From Microdochium bolleyi (Eukaryota; Ascomycota; Sordariomycetes; Xylariales; Microdochiaceae), in NCBI GenBank assembly GCA_001566295.1, contig KQ964260.1, forward strand, positions 434,001-498,000: a DNA stretch of 64,000 bases, read 5' to 3'. The position numbers and the translations under genes are program-made. Positions within the stretch are counted from its first letter, which is position 1. Every line of letters begins with the position of its first letter. A model generated the notes under the pieces. The model was not told the origin of the DNA, made no database searches, and was given only the letters and a program-made list of their open reading frames with translations. Positions 1 through 10,344 of this stretch are shown here, piece after piece.

Positions 1-359
1 TGACGGCGACCGGCTGGAACTAAAGCATACCGTGAATGGGCACCCTTGTCCACGGCCCAGGCATCAGCGGCCTGAGTGGGGACCTGTTGTTGTTGGTCCA
101 GAGAGCCAGCAGACCATGCGAAAACACCATCTTCCCAGAACCGCAGCCAACAGGTTGGGCCCTAAAGTCACGCGTTACTCACTTCTCTGCCTCCATCGTG
201 AATTTACAACGCCAACAAAACAAGAAGGTGGGTGCTTGTTGATAATTACCTGCTAGACCCGGCAGGTAGCAGTCCCCTCCTCTCCACAGCAGCAGCTCTC
301 ATCCATCATATCATTCCTATCGCCAAACCTTGGGAACAATCCCCGCGAGCAGCCACACA
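1..359. other. Left-edge non-coding stretch
   Basis: No convincing gene is seen here. It holds the 5' leader of the F-box/ankyrin gene that starts at 360. Short open frames in it have no recognisable motif. Confidence 0.5.
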
Positions 360-2201
360 ATGGCGACGCCGCCAACGCCGGGCCTCCTCAAGCTGCCCGT
401 CGAGCTCCTCGAGTTGGTCAACAGCTACCTCAAGCTCGACAGGGACACCAGCGCGCTCAGCCGGGCGCACCCGCGGCTGCACCACGTCCTCACCCCGGCG
501 CTCTACGGCCGGCACGTGCCGCTCGCGCTGGTCCACGGCGTCGTCACGGGGAACCTCGCCACCGTGAACAAGGCGCTCGACCTCTTCGCCTCCGCGAGCA
601 GCAGCTATGGCGAGGAGGAGGAGAATGAGGAGTCTGATGATGACGTCAGCAGCAGCACGACCCCGCCGCGGACAGACATTCTCGACATGCTCCTCCCCAT
701 CTACGACGCGCGGCTCAAGGCCGCCATCGCGCAGCGGGATGGCCTGCTGCTGCCGCGCGGGCGGGACGACGGGGACTTCGACCGTGCGCGCAAGATCCAC
801 CGCTGCCACACGCAGGCGTCGAGCAGGCACTACACGCCGCTCGCGTTCGCCGTGGTGTACGGCCAGCCCGAGGTCGTGCGGGTGCTGCTCGCCCGCCTGC
901 GGCAGCGCGAGGAAAGACGCCGCCAGAGCAGCAGCGGCACCAGCGGCCGCAATGGCAAGGGGGACACAAGGGCGGTCATCAGGGCGCACATCAGGAGGAG
1001 CGCGGCGCTGTCCATCGCGTGTCACCTCGGCCACGTCCAGATCGTGTCGCTGCTGCTCGAGCACACGGGGGCCGGGCCGGAGGTGCTCTGCGGCGCGTGG
1101 AGCGGTCACGAGAGGGGGGCTGTGAGCTGGTTCGACACCATCCGCCCCCCTCTGAGCGCCGCCATCGACGGCGGGCGGATGGGGGTTGTCGGGCTGCTGC
1201 TCGAGGCTGCTGCCGTGGAGGGCGATGGTCAAGATGATGTTGTTAGCGATAGTGATGACCGTTGGAACAATCTGGGATCCGAGGCCGAGTGGGCGCTGCT
1301 GCAGGCCGTGAGCAAGGCGCCGCAGGCCTTCTTCGAGGCGCTGGTGCAGAAGATGGTGGCGTACGGGGTCCGAGTGCACGAGTGGAAGGGCAAAGGTGAA
1401 GGGGACACGCTCGCGGAGCGGTGCGTGGCCCGCCACGACCTGGACAAGTTCGAGTTCCTCCTTGACGCCGGGCTGGTGGACGCCAGATCGCTGCCCCCAA
1501 AAGCGTTGCACGTTGCCGTGGCGCGCGGCCGGGTCGAACTCGTGCGGCGGCTGCTCGAGCTGCCCGGCCGCGACCCGGGGATGACAGTGAGAGAGGTGCA
1601 AGGCACGAGGCCGCTGCACTGCGCGTCCGTGGCGCCCAGACACCGCGTGCTCGAGTTCATGACGATCCTGCTCGAGCACCGGAGCCGAGGCAGCGGTGCC
1701 GCTGACGACCTGGACCTCAATCGTCCGCCGGCGCTCACCTCCCCCAGGGACAGCGACACCTACGGGATGACAGTGCTGCTCTTCCACGTCCGCCGCACGT
1801 GGCACTGGCGCAGACTGGACGACTACCCGGCCGACGTCCGCGACGAGCTCAAAGGCAGCGTCGACACCGTGGAGGCCGACGCAGACTTTGGTTTCGGCGA
1901 CGCACCGCCCGGTGCCAAGGTCGCGGGCTGCACCGCCGCGCTGCGCCTGCTGCTCGCCGCGGGTGCCGACACGGCGGCCACCTGCGCCGAGGGCCACGAC
2001 GCAATGTGGCACGCCGCGCACCGCGGCTGCTACGGGTGCGTCCGGACCCTGTTCCGGAGTGTCGGGCGCGACCGCGCGGCCGCGTTCATGGCTGCGCACG
2101 GGAGCAGCGAGAGGGTCAAGGCGTGGCACAAGGATCCTACGGGGAACGCGTGGCGGGATGAGTTTGGGGGAAAGGTTCCAGGCGCGGAGACCGAGTCGTA
2201 G
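360..2201 (+). CDS. F-box-like / ankyrin-repeat protein
   Basis: Single-exon gene of 613 residues starting at the ATG at 360. The first 50 residues (LPVELLELVNSYL followed by a leucine-rich helix and YGRHV) look like a degenerate F-box. The rest carries spaced ankyrin-type units, for example TPLAFAVVYGQPEVVRVLL, ALSIACHLGHVQIVSLLL, PLSAAIDGGRMGVVGLLL and ALHVAVARGRVELVRRLL, with a last pair near the C-terminus (LRLLLAAGADTAATCAEGHDAMWHAA). Proteins of this layout usually act as substrate-binding adaptors of SCF ubiquitin ligases or as scaffolds. That role is inferred, and the target is unknown. An acidic low-complexity patch lies near residues 85-100. It is not expected to belong to the biosynthetic cluster. 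Confidence 0.8.
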   Translation: MATPPTPGLLKLPVELLELVNSYLKLDRDTSALSRAHPRLHHVLTPALYGRHVPLALVHGVVTGNLATVNKALDLFASASSSYGEEEENEESDDDVSSSTTPPRTDILDMLLPIYDARLKAAIAQRDGLLLPRGRDDGDFDRARKIHRCHTQASSRHYTPLAFAVVYGQPEVVRVLLARLRQREERRRQSSSGTSGRNGKGDTRAVIRAHIRRSAALSIACHLGHVQIVSLLLEHTGAGPEVLCGAWSGHERGAVSWFDTIRPPLSAAIDGGRMGVVGLLLEAAAVEGDGQDDVVSDSDDRWNNLGSEAEWALLQAVSKAPQAFFEALVQKMVAYGVRVHEWKGKGEGDTLAERCVARHDLDKFEFLLDAGLVDARSLPPKALHVAVARGRVELVRRLLELPGRDPGMTVREVQGTRPLHCASVAPRHRVLEFMTILLEHRSRGSGAADDLDLNRPPALTSPRDSDTYGMTVLLFHVRRTWHWRRLDDYPADVRDELKGSVDTVEADADFGFGDAPPGAKVAGCTAALRLLLAAGADTAATCAEGHDAMWHAAHRGCYGCVRTLFRSVGRDRAAAFMAAHGSSERVKAWHKDPTGNAWRDEFGGKVPGAETES

Positions 2202-2781
2202 CGCTGCAGCATGAGTGAGGTGGGTGGCGTGTGGCAAATGGCCAGGCGTGGCAAAGGCGAGAGTCGGGGATGAGATGGCGGGCTAGAAGGAGGATGCAGT
2301 CAGCGAAAGGGGGGAGCACTGGACGTGCCCAGCACCATGCGAACAATGCAGTCTAGTGTCTGCCTGTGCTGGTCGTTGCGAGTGCCAATACTACGCACAC
2401 GCGTATTGCACCTTCGCGTCTTGTGCTTTATAATGGACTCGCTATATACGCTATGGCCTGGCCTATGCGAGGAATTCAAACTCCAACAAAAGCACCCGTG
2501 TATTCGACTGTCTAATAGCCTGTATTGCCGTGCTCTCTGCAAAACCAGTCGTGCCATGCCTGCTCGACAACAAGCGCCATCGCTAACGCACGCTTGTCTA
2601 TCTACGAAATCATCGGGAATGCCGTAAAGCTATCATGCTCGTGGCATCCTCGCCATGGAAGCTCTGTCTGTCTAATCGTTCTGTGTCGTGTCAAATCGTA
2701 AATCGTTCTTTCCCCTTGCTTGTCGGTCGCTGGTCTGGCGATAAGACAACTAGTACCCTCGCGGTACTACCGACGTCCACG
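2202..2781. other. Convergent intergenic region
   Basis: Lies between the ends of two convergent genes. It probably holds their 3' untranslated regions. No gene or repeat is seen. Confidence 0.5.
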
Positions 2782-4038
2782 CTACAAGTCGTACAACTCC
2801 ACAGCTGTGTCCCAGTTGCCCGGTGTGTTGACGTTGTACATCCAGATGTCGTCCACACCACCGGGCGGTACCTCCACCAGCTTGCCGTGGAGCTGCCGTA
2901 TTGTGCCAAGGATGCCCAGTGTTGTGTTCGTGGTGGCAGATGTCAGCATAGACTCTCCCGTTGCCATGGCTGTTGTGGTCGGATTTGCTGCTGCCTGCTC
3001 GCCCCCGGCTAGGTCCATGGTTTTGATCCCGATGGCCGATGCCGTGACTGGCGACCCGGTCGCTTGCGGTCCGGCGACCCCCGTTGATGCAGGATCACAG
3101 TTCCGCTTCAGCTGAGCGAGTGCCTCGGGGCTCCATATGCTCACCAAGGGCTCCATTTTGGCCCTTGCACCCTGGAAGCATGTTACCGGCGACTCGTATG
3201 CATCAATCAGGTACCGTATCGCGTTAACGGTCAGCCTGGGGTAGTCGCAGGCGATGATGAGCCACGTAGCATCGGGCAGAGCCTCGTGTGCAGCCAGAAA
3301 CCCACGAATCGGTCCTTCGCCAGCAGTCGCGCTGCCGGATATGCCGCCTAGGGCATCGATGTCGCCGTCCGCCTCGATGCCGTGCTGTGCCGCAGGCGTC
3401 ACTGGCGTCTCACCGCTGTCGTTGCCATGCGGCGTGGCGGGCGCCGTGGTTGACCCGTCCGACATTCTTGCCATGGTCCTTCTCGTTGAGCTAGATGTGG
3501 ACCTGTGATTGTACGATGATTTCCTTTCGGGTCTTTCCCTGCTCCGCTTCTTCTCCTCGCGGCGCTGTTGGGCGCGTGTTGGTGGTGGGTACAGGATGGG
3601 AGTCTTCTTGTCCCAGATGACCGAGAGCTCGAGGGGTGGGAGCGTGGTGTCGTCCTCGTCCCGGTGAGTGTTGGGCGGATCGAGACCAACAACGGCAGCA
3701 TCGGCCCGGGTGTTGTCGGCATTGACGGTCGTCACGGGCGGGCGGGCATGCTGGCCGGGATAGGCGGAGAGCGTCGCTCGGAGGTCCTCATCGAGGTAGG
3801 AGCCCTCGGCGAGGGAGATATAGATGCGGGGGAGGTGGGGACAGGCGCGGTGGACAGTGTCGGCGAGGGCGAGGTAGAGAGCACGGCCGTTGGGGAGCTT
3901 GAGGAGGTGCTTTGGGTAGCCCATGCGAGAGGAAGGGCCGCCGGCGAGGATGAGGGCGGCTGTGGGGATCGGCGAGGCGGTCGCGGCCGAGGAGGCCACC
4001 AAGGTCGAGGGCGGCGGTGGAGGCGGGGGCGAGGCCAT
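2782..4038 (-). CDS. MobA-like nucleotidyltransferase domain protein
   Basis: Single-exon gene of 418 residues starting at an ATG. Near residue 30 it shows the signature LILAGGPSSRMGYPKHLL, the GGxSxRMGxxK nucleotide-binding loop of the MobA-like NTP transferase superfamily (molybdenum cofactor guanylyltransferase and CTP-dependent relatives). Further motifs fit the fold: LIIACDYPRLT (metal/NTP-binding Asp), MEPLVSIWSPEAL and a C-terminal VNTPGNWDTAVEL. A hydrophilic Ser/Arg/Thr-rich insert of about 80 residues (roughly 155-235) and a second near 315-365 make it longer than bacterial MobA (about 200 residues). The exact substrate cannot be told from sequence. It may act in Moco biology or on another nucleotide-sugar-like substrate. 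It is convergent with the upstream ankyrin gene. Confidence 0.8.
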   Translation of the reverse strand: MASPPPPPPPSTLVASSAATASPIPTAALILAGGPSSRMGYPKHLLKLPNGRALYLALADTVHRACPHLPRIYISLAEGSYLDEDLRATLSAYPGQHARPPVTTVNADNTRADAAVVGLDPPNTHRDEDDTTLPPLELSVIWDKKTPILYPPPTRAQQRREEKKRSRERPERKSSYNHRSTSSSTRRTMARMSDGSTTAPATPHGNDSGETPVTPAAQHGIEADGDIDALGGISGSATAGEGPIRGFLAAHEALPDATWLIIACDYPRLTVNAIRYLIDAYESPVTCFQGARAKMEPLVSIWSPEALAQLKRNCDPASTGVAGPQATGSPVTASAIGIKTMDLAGGEQAAANPTTTAMATGESMLTSATTNTTLGILGTIRQLHGKLVEVPPGGVDDIWMYNVNTPGNWDTAVELYDL

Positions 4039-4659
4039 TTGCTGGCGGTGGCAACAGGGCCTCGAGGAGGAGGCCCCGTGGACGTAGACGCGGAGGCGGC
4101 CGACTACAGTTGGCTGGGGCGAGGAGATTGTGGCCGGGGAAAAGGCGATGGAGGTGAGAGTGGCGAGAATGGCGAGAATGAGGCAGTGGTGGTGCGAAAC
4201 GGGCTGGGAGGATCCGCATCCTGGCAGGAGTCAAGTGGTGGACGCTGTTGGCATAGAAGGGCAAGGCAAGACACGACATGGCACGACACGGCGTTCGACG
4301 GCCTGGGGACGACCTGGCGATATTGAGCCACGACATCCGGGGAAGGCACAAACACAGACAGCGCCCGTGACGTCACGCAGGGCCGCGCAGGGCCGGACAG
4401 GCAGAGTCTGGCCGTGGCGGCAGAGGTCCCGATGGCCAAAGTGGATGCAGAGGTGCCCATCTGGGTTTGCCCATTCATCGGGCTGTCTAACGTAATCACA
4501 ATCTGCCTTTTCCATGCCCCGGCCCACGGACTTTCTGCCATTTCCCATCCGTGGCCTGCTTACCTACGGCGCCTGGGACTCCCCCCCAGTCCCCCCCACC
4601 CTTGGCCCGCATCCCGTAGCCACGACGTCATGCCTGCCGCCTGGTCCACCACCGGCGTC
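4039..4659. other. Intergenic region
   Basis: Holds the promoter of the MobA-like gene and the 3' end of the downstream F-box gene. Overlapping open frames here are proline/arginine-rich shadows of GC-rich DNA, and none shows a domain. Confidence 0.5.
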
Positions 4660-6870
4660 CTACACGTCCGCATCGAGCGCGTCGTCGCTGCCGTCGGGGT
4701 GCCTCCAGCGATCCGCCTCCCGCATCAGCAACAGCACGTCGACCGTCTCGCTGTGCCCCAGCATCCCGGCCAGCGCCTCGCTCAACCACCTCCGCCGGCC
4801 CATCGCCGCCTCGCCGTGCCCACTCGACGCCTCGTCATCCCGTGTGCCCACCCGCAGCACCCCTTGCCGCCGCGTCCACGCCCACCGCCAGCACGCCCTC
4901 CTCCGGCACGCCTCCACCACCCGCTGCCAGCACAGGCACGTCGCTATGTCCTGCCCACCCACCGTACCCGTGCTGCTGCGCAACCGCACGTGGAACAGCT
5001 CAATCGTCCGTATGCTCCCGGGCAGCATCGCCAACAGCCCCACCAGCTCCCCCTCGTGGACCAGCATGTGCGACAGGCTGAGATGCCTCAGCGCCGCCAC
5101 GTTGTCCGCCCTCAGCACTCGAGCCAGAGGCATCGTTGGGTTCTGTGGCTCGTTGGCTCCCGGGATCGTTGGGTTGCATGCCAGCTCCAGCTTCCGCAGA
5201 CCACGTCCGCCGTTGGCCTGGCCGAGCAGGTCGCCAAACTTGCCGTTGTCAAAGTAGCGTGCGCACTGCACGAGCGTCAGGCCCGCCATCTGCAGGCAGA
5301 GCCCCTCGAAGCCCGGCTGGGCCATGATCTGGGACAGCAGGTCGGCTCTGCTGCGGCCACTACAACCTGAATGCGTCAGAGCCCCAAAGTCAACGCCTCG
5401 GCCCAGCCCGCCGTCGTCGATGCGCAACTCCACTAGGGGTGAGGGTTCCTCCTCTGCAGCGTCGTTCTTGTCCTTGCACAGCCCCTGCGTGACCAGCTGG
5501 CGTAGCACGATGCTCAAGCTGTCTGGCATCTGCGATATGGGGAGAGCGCCGTAGATTCTGGCATGGGGGCTGTCGTCCACCCAGCCAAGAGGCACCGGAT
5601 AGTTGAAGTTGTGCGGAAATGCCCGGATCATGGGTGTCTCGTGCACTGGCTTTGGCTGCGTACCGCCGCGGCCGTGGGTGTGGTACGACACGGTGACTGT
5701 CTGCAGGCGCGTGAACGCAGCCAGCGCCGTGGCGAGGGCGTCGATGTGGGCGCCGGATTCCTCGACCTCACGCTGGTCCCTCAGCAGGCCCTGGTAGTAG
5801 TCCCAGTCGCGCGACGCCTTGGTGGCGGCAACGTCTGGGGCCAGCATCTTGTAACCTCGCAAGTGCTGTTCAAAGAATACCGCCATGTCAGTGAGCTCAT
5901 ACGAACCGCGCTCGGCCCAGGCTACCGCCTCGCGCAGCCGCAATGGGCGTCGCCGGGCAGCACCAGTTCCGTCCGCATGAGCAGCCTGTCGGTCATGGGG
6001 CCTGCCACCACTGCCGCCGTTCCTGTCGACGCTTGCGCCGCGCCCGATAATTCTGCGCCTTATGCGCTCTTCCATCCACCGCTGCTCCTGACGGAAGTCG
6101 TGATCAATGAGCCTCACGTCGTTGAGGGCCTGGCAGTCCCGGAACCACACGGGCACCGCCGCCGCCGCCGCGGCCCCCACGTCCACAGGCCTCAGCATCG
6201 CCGACGGCAGGCCCACCACGCGCGGCCTGAGGTCGCGGTAGTGCCACATGGCGTCGGCTCGGTCCTCGGGCAGCCGCGCGGCGTCCCAGACGATCTCGCG
6301 CACCCTCTCCCTGTACACCGGGTGCCGCGCAATGGCCAGACAGACCTGCACGTTGCGTGAGCTGGCGGACAGGAAGACGCGCGGGATGCGCAGTTCCACG
6401 GCCCCTGCGAGGCCCGTGCACGACAGCCGCAGCGCCTTGAGGTCCGGCTGCGACAGGTCCGCCAAGACGGTGTGGAGCAGCTCCCGCGGCAGGGCGAACA
6501 GCACCCGCGCGGTGCCGGGCGGGTTGAGCGCTGGCCTGTCGGCGGCCGCGGCCCGCTTGTCGAGCGTGAGCTGCGCGAGGACGCCGGCGAGGTGCTCATG
6601 CTGCTGCTCCGTGGTTGCGGACTGGTGCTGCTCTGTGCTGCTCGCGGCGGCGGCAGCGGAATGCTGGATGCCGAGCCCTGAGAGGTTGTCTGAGTCAGTA
6701 TCGGACAGCTCGGAGAAGTAGGACTCGGCGTCACTCATGTCGATGTCTTCGGCGTCGACCATGTTGATGTTAGCGTATTGCTGCTGCTGCTGTTGCTCCT
6801 CCTGCCCTGTTGTGCGCGAGTCCGCGGTGGTGGACAGCCAAGAGGCAACGGTATTGGTCTGATGTGACAT
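4660..6870 (-). CDS. F-box protein with leucine-rich C-terminal region
   Basis: Predicted protein of 736 residues. The frame stays open upstream to an ATG at 7146, but the ATG at 6870 (MSHQTNTV) is preferred because the upstream part is encoded by a GT microsatellite and would give a run of His-Thr. A glutamine tract and an acidic Asp/Ser/Glu patch precede the F-box (LFALPRELLHTVLADLSQPDLKALRLSC). The long C-terminal half has leucine-rich strands (LRKLELACN, LRHLSLSHMLVHEGELVGLLAML, IRTIELFHVRL), as in F-box/LRR proteins. A role as an SCF substrate receptor is inferred. No link to the cluster is apparent. Confidence 0.75.
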   Translation of the reverse strand: MSHQTNTVASWLSTTADSRTTGQEEQQQQQQYANINMVDAEDIDMSDAESYFSELSDTDSDNLSGLGIQHSAAAAASSTEQHQSATTEQQHEHLAGVLAQLTLDKRAAAADRPALNPPGTARVLFALPRELLHTVLADLSQPDLKALRLSCTGLAGAVELRIPRVFLSASSRNVQVCLAIARHPVYRERVREIVWDAARLPEDRADAMWHYRDLRPRVVGLPSAMLRPVDVGAAAAAAVPVWFRDCQALNDVRLIDHDFRQEQRWMEERIRRRIIGRGASVDRNGGSGGRPHDRQAAHADGTGAARRRPLRLREAVAWAERGSYELTDMAVFFEQHLRGYKMLAPDVAATKASRDWDYYQGLLRDQREVEESGAHIDALATALAAFTRLQTVTVSYHTHGRGGTQPKPVHETPMIRAFPHNFNYPVPLGWVDDSPHARIYGALPISQMPDSLSIVLRQLVTQGLCKDKNDAAEEEPSPLVELRIDDGGLGRGVDFGALTHSGCSGRSRADLLSQIMAQPGFEGLCLQMAGLTLVQCARYFDNGKFGDLLGQANGGRGLRKLELACNPTIPGANEPQNPTMPLARVLRADNVAALRHLSLSHMLVHEGELVGLLAMLPGSIRTIELFHVRLRSSTGTVGGQDIATCLCWQRVVEACRRRACWRWAWTRRQGVLRVGTRDDEASSGHGEAAMGRRRWLSEALAGMLGHSETVDVLLLMREADRWRHPDGSDDALDADV

Positions 6871-6937
6871 TGTGAATACCAGACCGTGTGTGGCTGTCGT
6901 CTTGGAGTAGGTGGGTAGTTGTCGTGATAGTTCTAGG

Positions 6938-6939
6938 AC

Positions 6940-6970
<31 letters not shown>
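6938..6970. repeat. GT dinucleotide microsatellite
   Basis: About 14 GT units lie just upstream of the preferred start of the F-box gene, in its predicted 5' leader. Confidence 0.85.
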
Positions 6971-7855
6971 CTGCGCGTGAACGTCTGTGTGAGTGTCTGT
7001 CGAAAGATTAACGGGGAACGAGGACAACATATACCGCTCGGCCCTGGCCTCGAGCTGGCAGAGAGGGGCCAAGGCATCGGAGAAAGCGCCAGCGGAGATG
7101 AGGTGTGCTGCCGGAGACTGGTCTTCGTTCTTCGATTGACAGCCATGGTATGGTACCGAAGACCAGCATCCTTTGGTTTACGGAGTTGCCACGCCTAACA
7201 GGGCTGTGGGGAGGGCTTACGGGCTGGTTTGATACCATGCGTGCGGCAAGAAAGGGGAGCGAGCCGGAGGGCGTGGAACTGCGGTTACGGTCGGCTGGGT
7301 CCCACGGCCGGGACAGCTGTGGTCGGCCTACCGGCCCCACATGCCCGGCCATCCCTTCCCAACCGGATTGCCGAATTCTGGTTGGTAGCTTGCTTGTTCT
7401 ACCCTGATGTCCGCGGACGGCGTGCGTAGTGATTAGGACTGGACGTGGCTGGCTCGGGATCTCTTTAGGCAATTCAGGGTCGCCTGCGATGATGGGTCGT
7501 TGTGTCCTGAGTCCCCAGGAGGGGGGCATTGTATAGTCTTTGGAAGATCGACATGCTGCGATGCCGAGCAGGTTTCGCTCCCACGGCACACGGTCGCCAG
7601 TCATATTTCGATAAACGTGGTTGACTTGTCACTTTATGTCATCGCGAGTCTGCCCTGGACCAACCACCGTCTGCGTATCTGATTTATTGCGTTGACCATC
7701 CCCCAGACAACGATTGCGCCCTTTGTTTTTACAACTCTTGCTCCATGCAGCTACTGAACTTGTAGTCATCCGACACTCCATGCACACGAAGCCCGCGGCC
7801 TTGCAGATCCTCTTGCTATTCCCAGTCGCCAGGTCGTAGATCCCATCTCCGCACT
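6971..7855. other. Intergenic region
   Basis: Contains the F-box gene promoter and the 3' flank of the copy-A gene. No supported gene is seen. Confidence 0.45.
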
Positions 7856-8625
7856 TCAAGCGCGGAACGGGCGATCCTTCTCTACCCAACCGTCCTTGCT
7901 GCTCCAACGGAACCAGCGCTTGTAGTCCTGCTCCCGGGCGTTGTTCATGTTGTACTTGACCGACCGCGTACGCTTGGTGGTGGTGATCAGGCCGTCGTCC
8001 TGCTCCGATTCGAACCACAGCTCGATGCTCTCCTTCGGCTCGATCTCCTCGGCGCCGTCTGGCGGAGTGAGTCTTGAGCTGATGTAGATCTGGCGTGGAG
8101 TCATGATTAGTGCTACAGACAGTCTGAGCTGGCTTTATACCCATCACACAGGCAGTCGCGTCGCTGTTCGAGGCGCGATAGAAAAGGGGGGAGCGAGGGA
8201 GGGAACTTTCTCCAGGAACGCACAGGGGAGTATCGGCTGGTCTTCGGATCCTGCACACCCACGACGAAGCTCACGGGGCGGAAGGCATTCCGCACGCTCA
8301 ACACGCCAGCCTTCCCGCCTTCACGATCCGGCTGCCAGATCCCGGGGCTCGCGAGCGTGTACGCCTCGCCGAACGCGCAGGCTTGCCAATTACCAGCGAC
8401 GGTCAGCGGCTTGCCCGCCGCCGGGATCTCGTGGCTCCAGTTGAGTGCGAACTTGGTGGTCCAGGCGATCTCAATCTGCGAATCCAGCGCGTGCGACTTG
8501 AAGTTGGTGCTCGTGCCCGTGTTGCCGTTAAAGACCTGCTTGGCGAGGGCGAGCTGGAAGCCGTTCTTCCTGAGGAAGTCGAGCTCCGCAGTGTCTTGCT
8601 GGACTGTGAGAGTGTACGTGGTCAT
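7856..8625 (-). CDS. Small intracellular protein of unrecognised family, copy A
   Basis: Two exons, 8224-8625 and 7856-8089, separated by a 134-bp intron with a GTGCGT donor, a CACTAATC branch site and a CCAG acceptor. They give 211 residues. There is no signal peptide or membrane segment. I do not recognise the family. It is related to two genes at 27 and 28 kb. All three begin M-T/A-T-Y/F-T-hydrophobic-x-V, have a middle strand of the type IxIxW (here SQIEIAWTTKF), and share IY[IV]SS…PP (SPIYISSRLTPPDG) followed by a [VL]WF strand (IELWFESEQDD) and a terminal GxW (KDGWVEKDRPF). The alternation suggests a beta-sandwich. It is transcribed divergently from the Hint-domain gene at 9260. The function is unknown. 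Confidence 0.7.
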
Positions 8626-9259
8626 GGTGAGGTTGGTGGTGCACTGGGGGCGACGGTGGTTGTGAAGATAAGCAGTTGTCCTCTGGCGGCGTGGTACGGA
8701 GGAGGTAAAGATGTATCGAAACGACGCTACCTGCATGGCGTCTTTACTTCACTACCGCACATTTGGGACTGCTTCTCTTTCGTCTTCTTTAACTTGTGTG
8801 GCTGGCGCCTGTCACGCTGTTGAGCGTCAAGATCATGTAGTTCCTAGGCTCGATTTGGCGACCTGCAGGGATCCTGCATAATATTGAGCTGCTTGCCGGA
8901 GTCTAGAGATCAGCCACGGCTCAGCTCGGTGGGCTGGGCTCGAATGGGTGACTGATCCCTGATGAGCTGAATGGTCCAGATCATCAATATCTCCACATAG
9001 CGGATGGAACATGCAGGTTCGGTGGCACCACATCCGACGAAAAGGAACTGGACCACAGCCCAATGCACCCTCCTTTTACGAGAACGTATGCCAACTTGAC
9101 ATAAACATCACTTCTTAGTCGAGTCCAACATCCTGTCTGGTCGTGTTCGCTCCCACACGTTACGCTGAATCACAAACCAAGTTACGCAACCCATTGCTTC
9201 TCCTCACTGCCGCAGATTACTGAGGGCCAAGCAAGACAGCACGCCACCACCTCTTCATC
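8626..9259. promoter_or_regulatory. Divergent promoter region, copy A / Hint gene
   Basis: 634 bp between divergent starts, so it must contain both promoters. No repeated motif was recognised in it. Confidence 0.4.
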
Positions 9260-9883
9260 ATGTGCTTCGCGCCCGGAACCAGCATCCTCACGGGGCGTGA
9301 ACCGGTTTCGATCGAGTCGATCCGGGAAGGCGACTTGATCACCACCAGACTCGGACCAGAGCAATATGGCACGGCCTCGGGCGAGCTCCTACGCACATCA
9401 GAAGCCGGGCAGACCCTCGTCGGCATCAATGACGAGCAGCCCTTCTTCACTGCAGATCAAGCCCTCTACACGACCACAGGCTACCGGGCCCTCGACCCAG
9501 CGGCCGCACAGGCGCTTAACCCTTGGCTGGATGTCGGTTCGCTCCGCGTGGGTCACGTCCTGCTCAAGGCGAAATCGGATAGTGTCTCCGGGTACGAGCA
9601 AGTGCAGATCGTGAGATTGTCCCTGCAGCCCTCGTCCGCCGAGGTCCTGTACAACATACACCTCCGTGAAGGCCTGCGCAGCTTCCACGCCAACAGGTAC
9701 CTGGTCTGCCTCAACTACCCAGAAATCACCTTGTCCACGGTCACAGGGTTCCTGCAGGCGCTGGTGAAGAAGAATCCGGGCGTGCAGATTGGCCTGCAGG
9801 AGCTCGGCCCTGCCTTTACCAAGGCCGGGGCACAAAATATTCTGGAAAATCTCGAGAGTCAACGCGCGGAGGCATCAAACTGA
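9260..9883 (+). CDS. Stand-alone Hint (hedgehog/intein fold) domain protein
   Basis: Single exon, 207 residues, ATG at 9260. The protein begins M-C-F-A-P-G-T-S-I-L, then IESIREGDLI, the typical first block of Hint domains (Cys, GT, IxxIxxGD). A middle segment (residues 61-76, PFFTADQALYTTTGY) matches the block that normally carries TxxH, although His is replaced by Gln. A last block (residues 129-152, VLYNIHL…FHANRYLVCLN) matches the final strand pair that normally ends in ANGxLVHN. A C-terminal helical tail of about 55 residues follows. There is no N-terminal partner, so after Met removal the Cys would be the N-terminus. The canonical final His-Asn is not present. The fold is well supported and the activity is unknown. 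It is divergent from copy A of the unrecognised family. Confidence 0.75.
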   Translation: MCFAPGTSILTGREPVSIESIREGDLITTRLGPEQYGTASGELLRTSEAGQTLVGINDEQPFFTADQALYTTTGYRALDPAAAQALNPWLDVGSLRVGHVLLKAKSDSVSGYEQVQIVRLSLQPSSAEVLYNIHLREGLRSFHANRYLVCLNYPEITLSTVTGFLQALVKKNPGVQIGLQELGPAFTKAGAQNILENLESQRAEASN

Positions 9884-10344
9884 GCACGAGGACGTCCCAG
9901 AACAGAGTGATCTCAGAGACACATGGATCAGGAGACCCAAGCTGAGAATTAACGAGTAATTCGACGGAAATACCAAGATGTCGGGCGAGGGGACATACCG
10001 CTCCTCACTGAACCCTATTAGGAACGATCAGAGATTCCCTATACAAAGCGTCGCGATTCCTTGTGACACGGTGATAACTATATCTGTCGATTGAATCTAG
10101 CAAGTACGATACATAGAAAATCGATTGTGAAGAATATCAAGTAAGAGTGCGCTATCGTAGGATTGAGCGCCTTTATGATTATGAGATGGACTATGACTAA
10201 GCGTTCTATCTTGAGTTCTAAACCGAGGAAGGCGCAACACATAAGAAAATCTTCAACGTGATCTTACAACAGTCCCGACTCAATCAACTCCAGAGAGCAC
10301 TGTGGGAACCGAACAATTCGCGAGCCTCCCAGAGATCCCACCGC
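9884..10344. other. Convergent intergenic region
   Basis: Fairly AT-rich DNA between the ends of the Hint gene and the MFS gene. No feature is seen. Confidence 0.45.

Noticed and set aside
306..2237. Long open frame on the minus strand opposite the F-box/ankyrin gene (over 600 codons)
   Set aside because: It mirrors the GC-rich codon pattern of the plus-strand gene and shows no domain, while the plus-strand product has F-box and ankyrin motifs.
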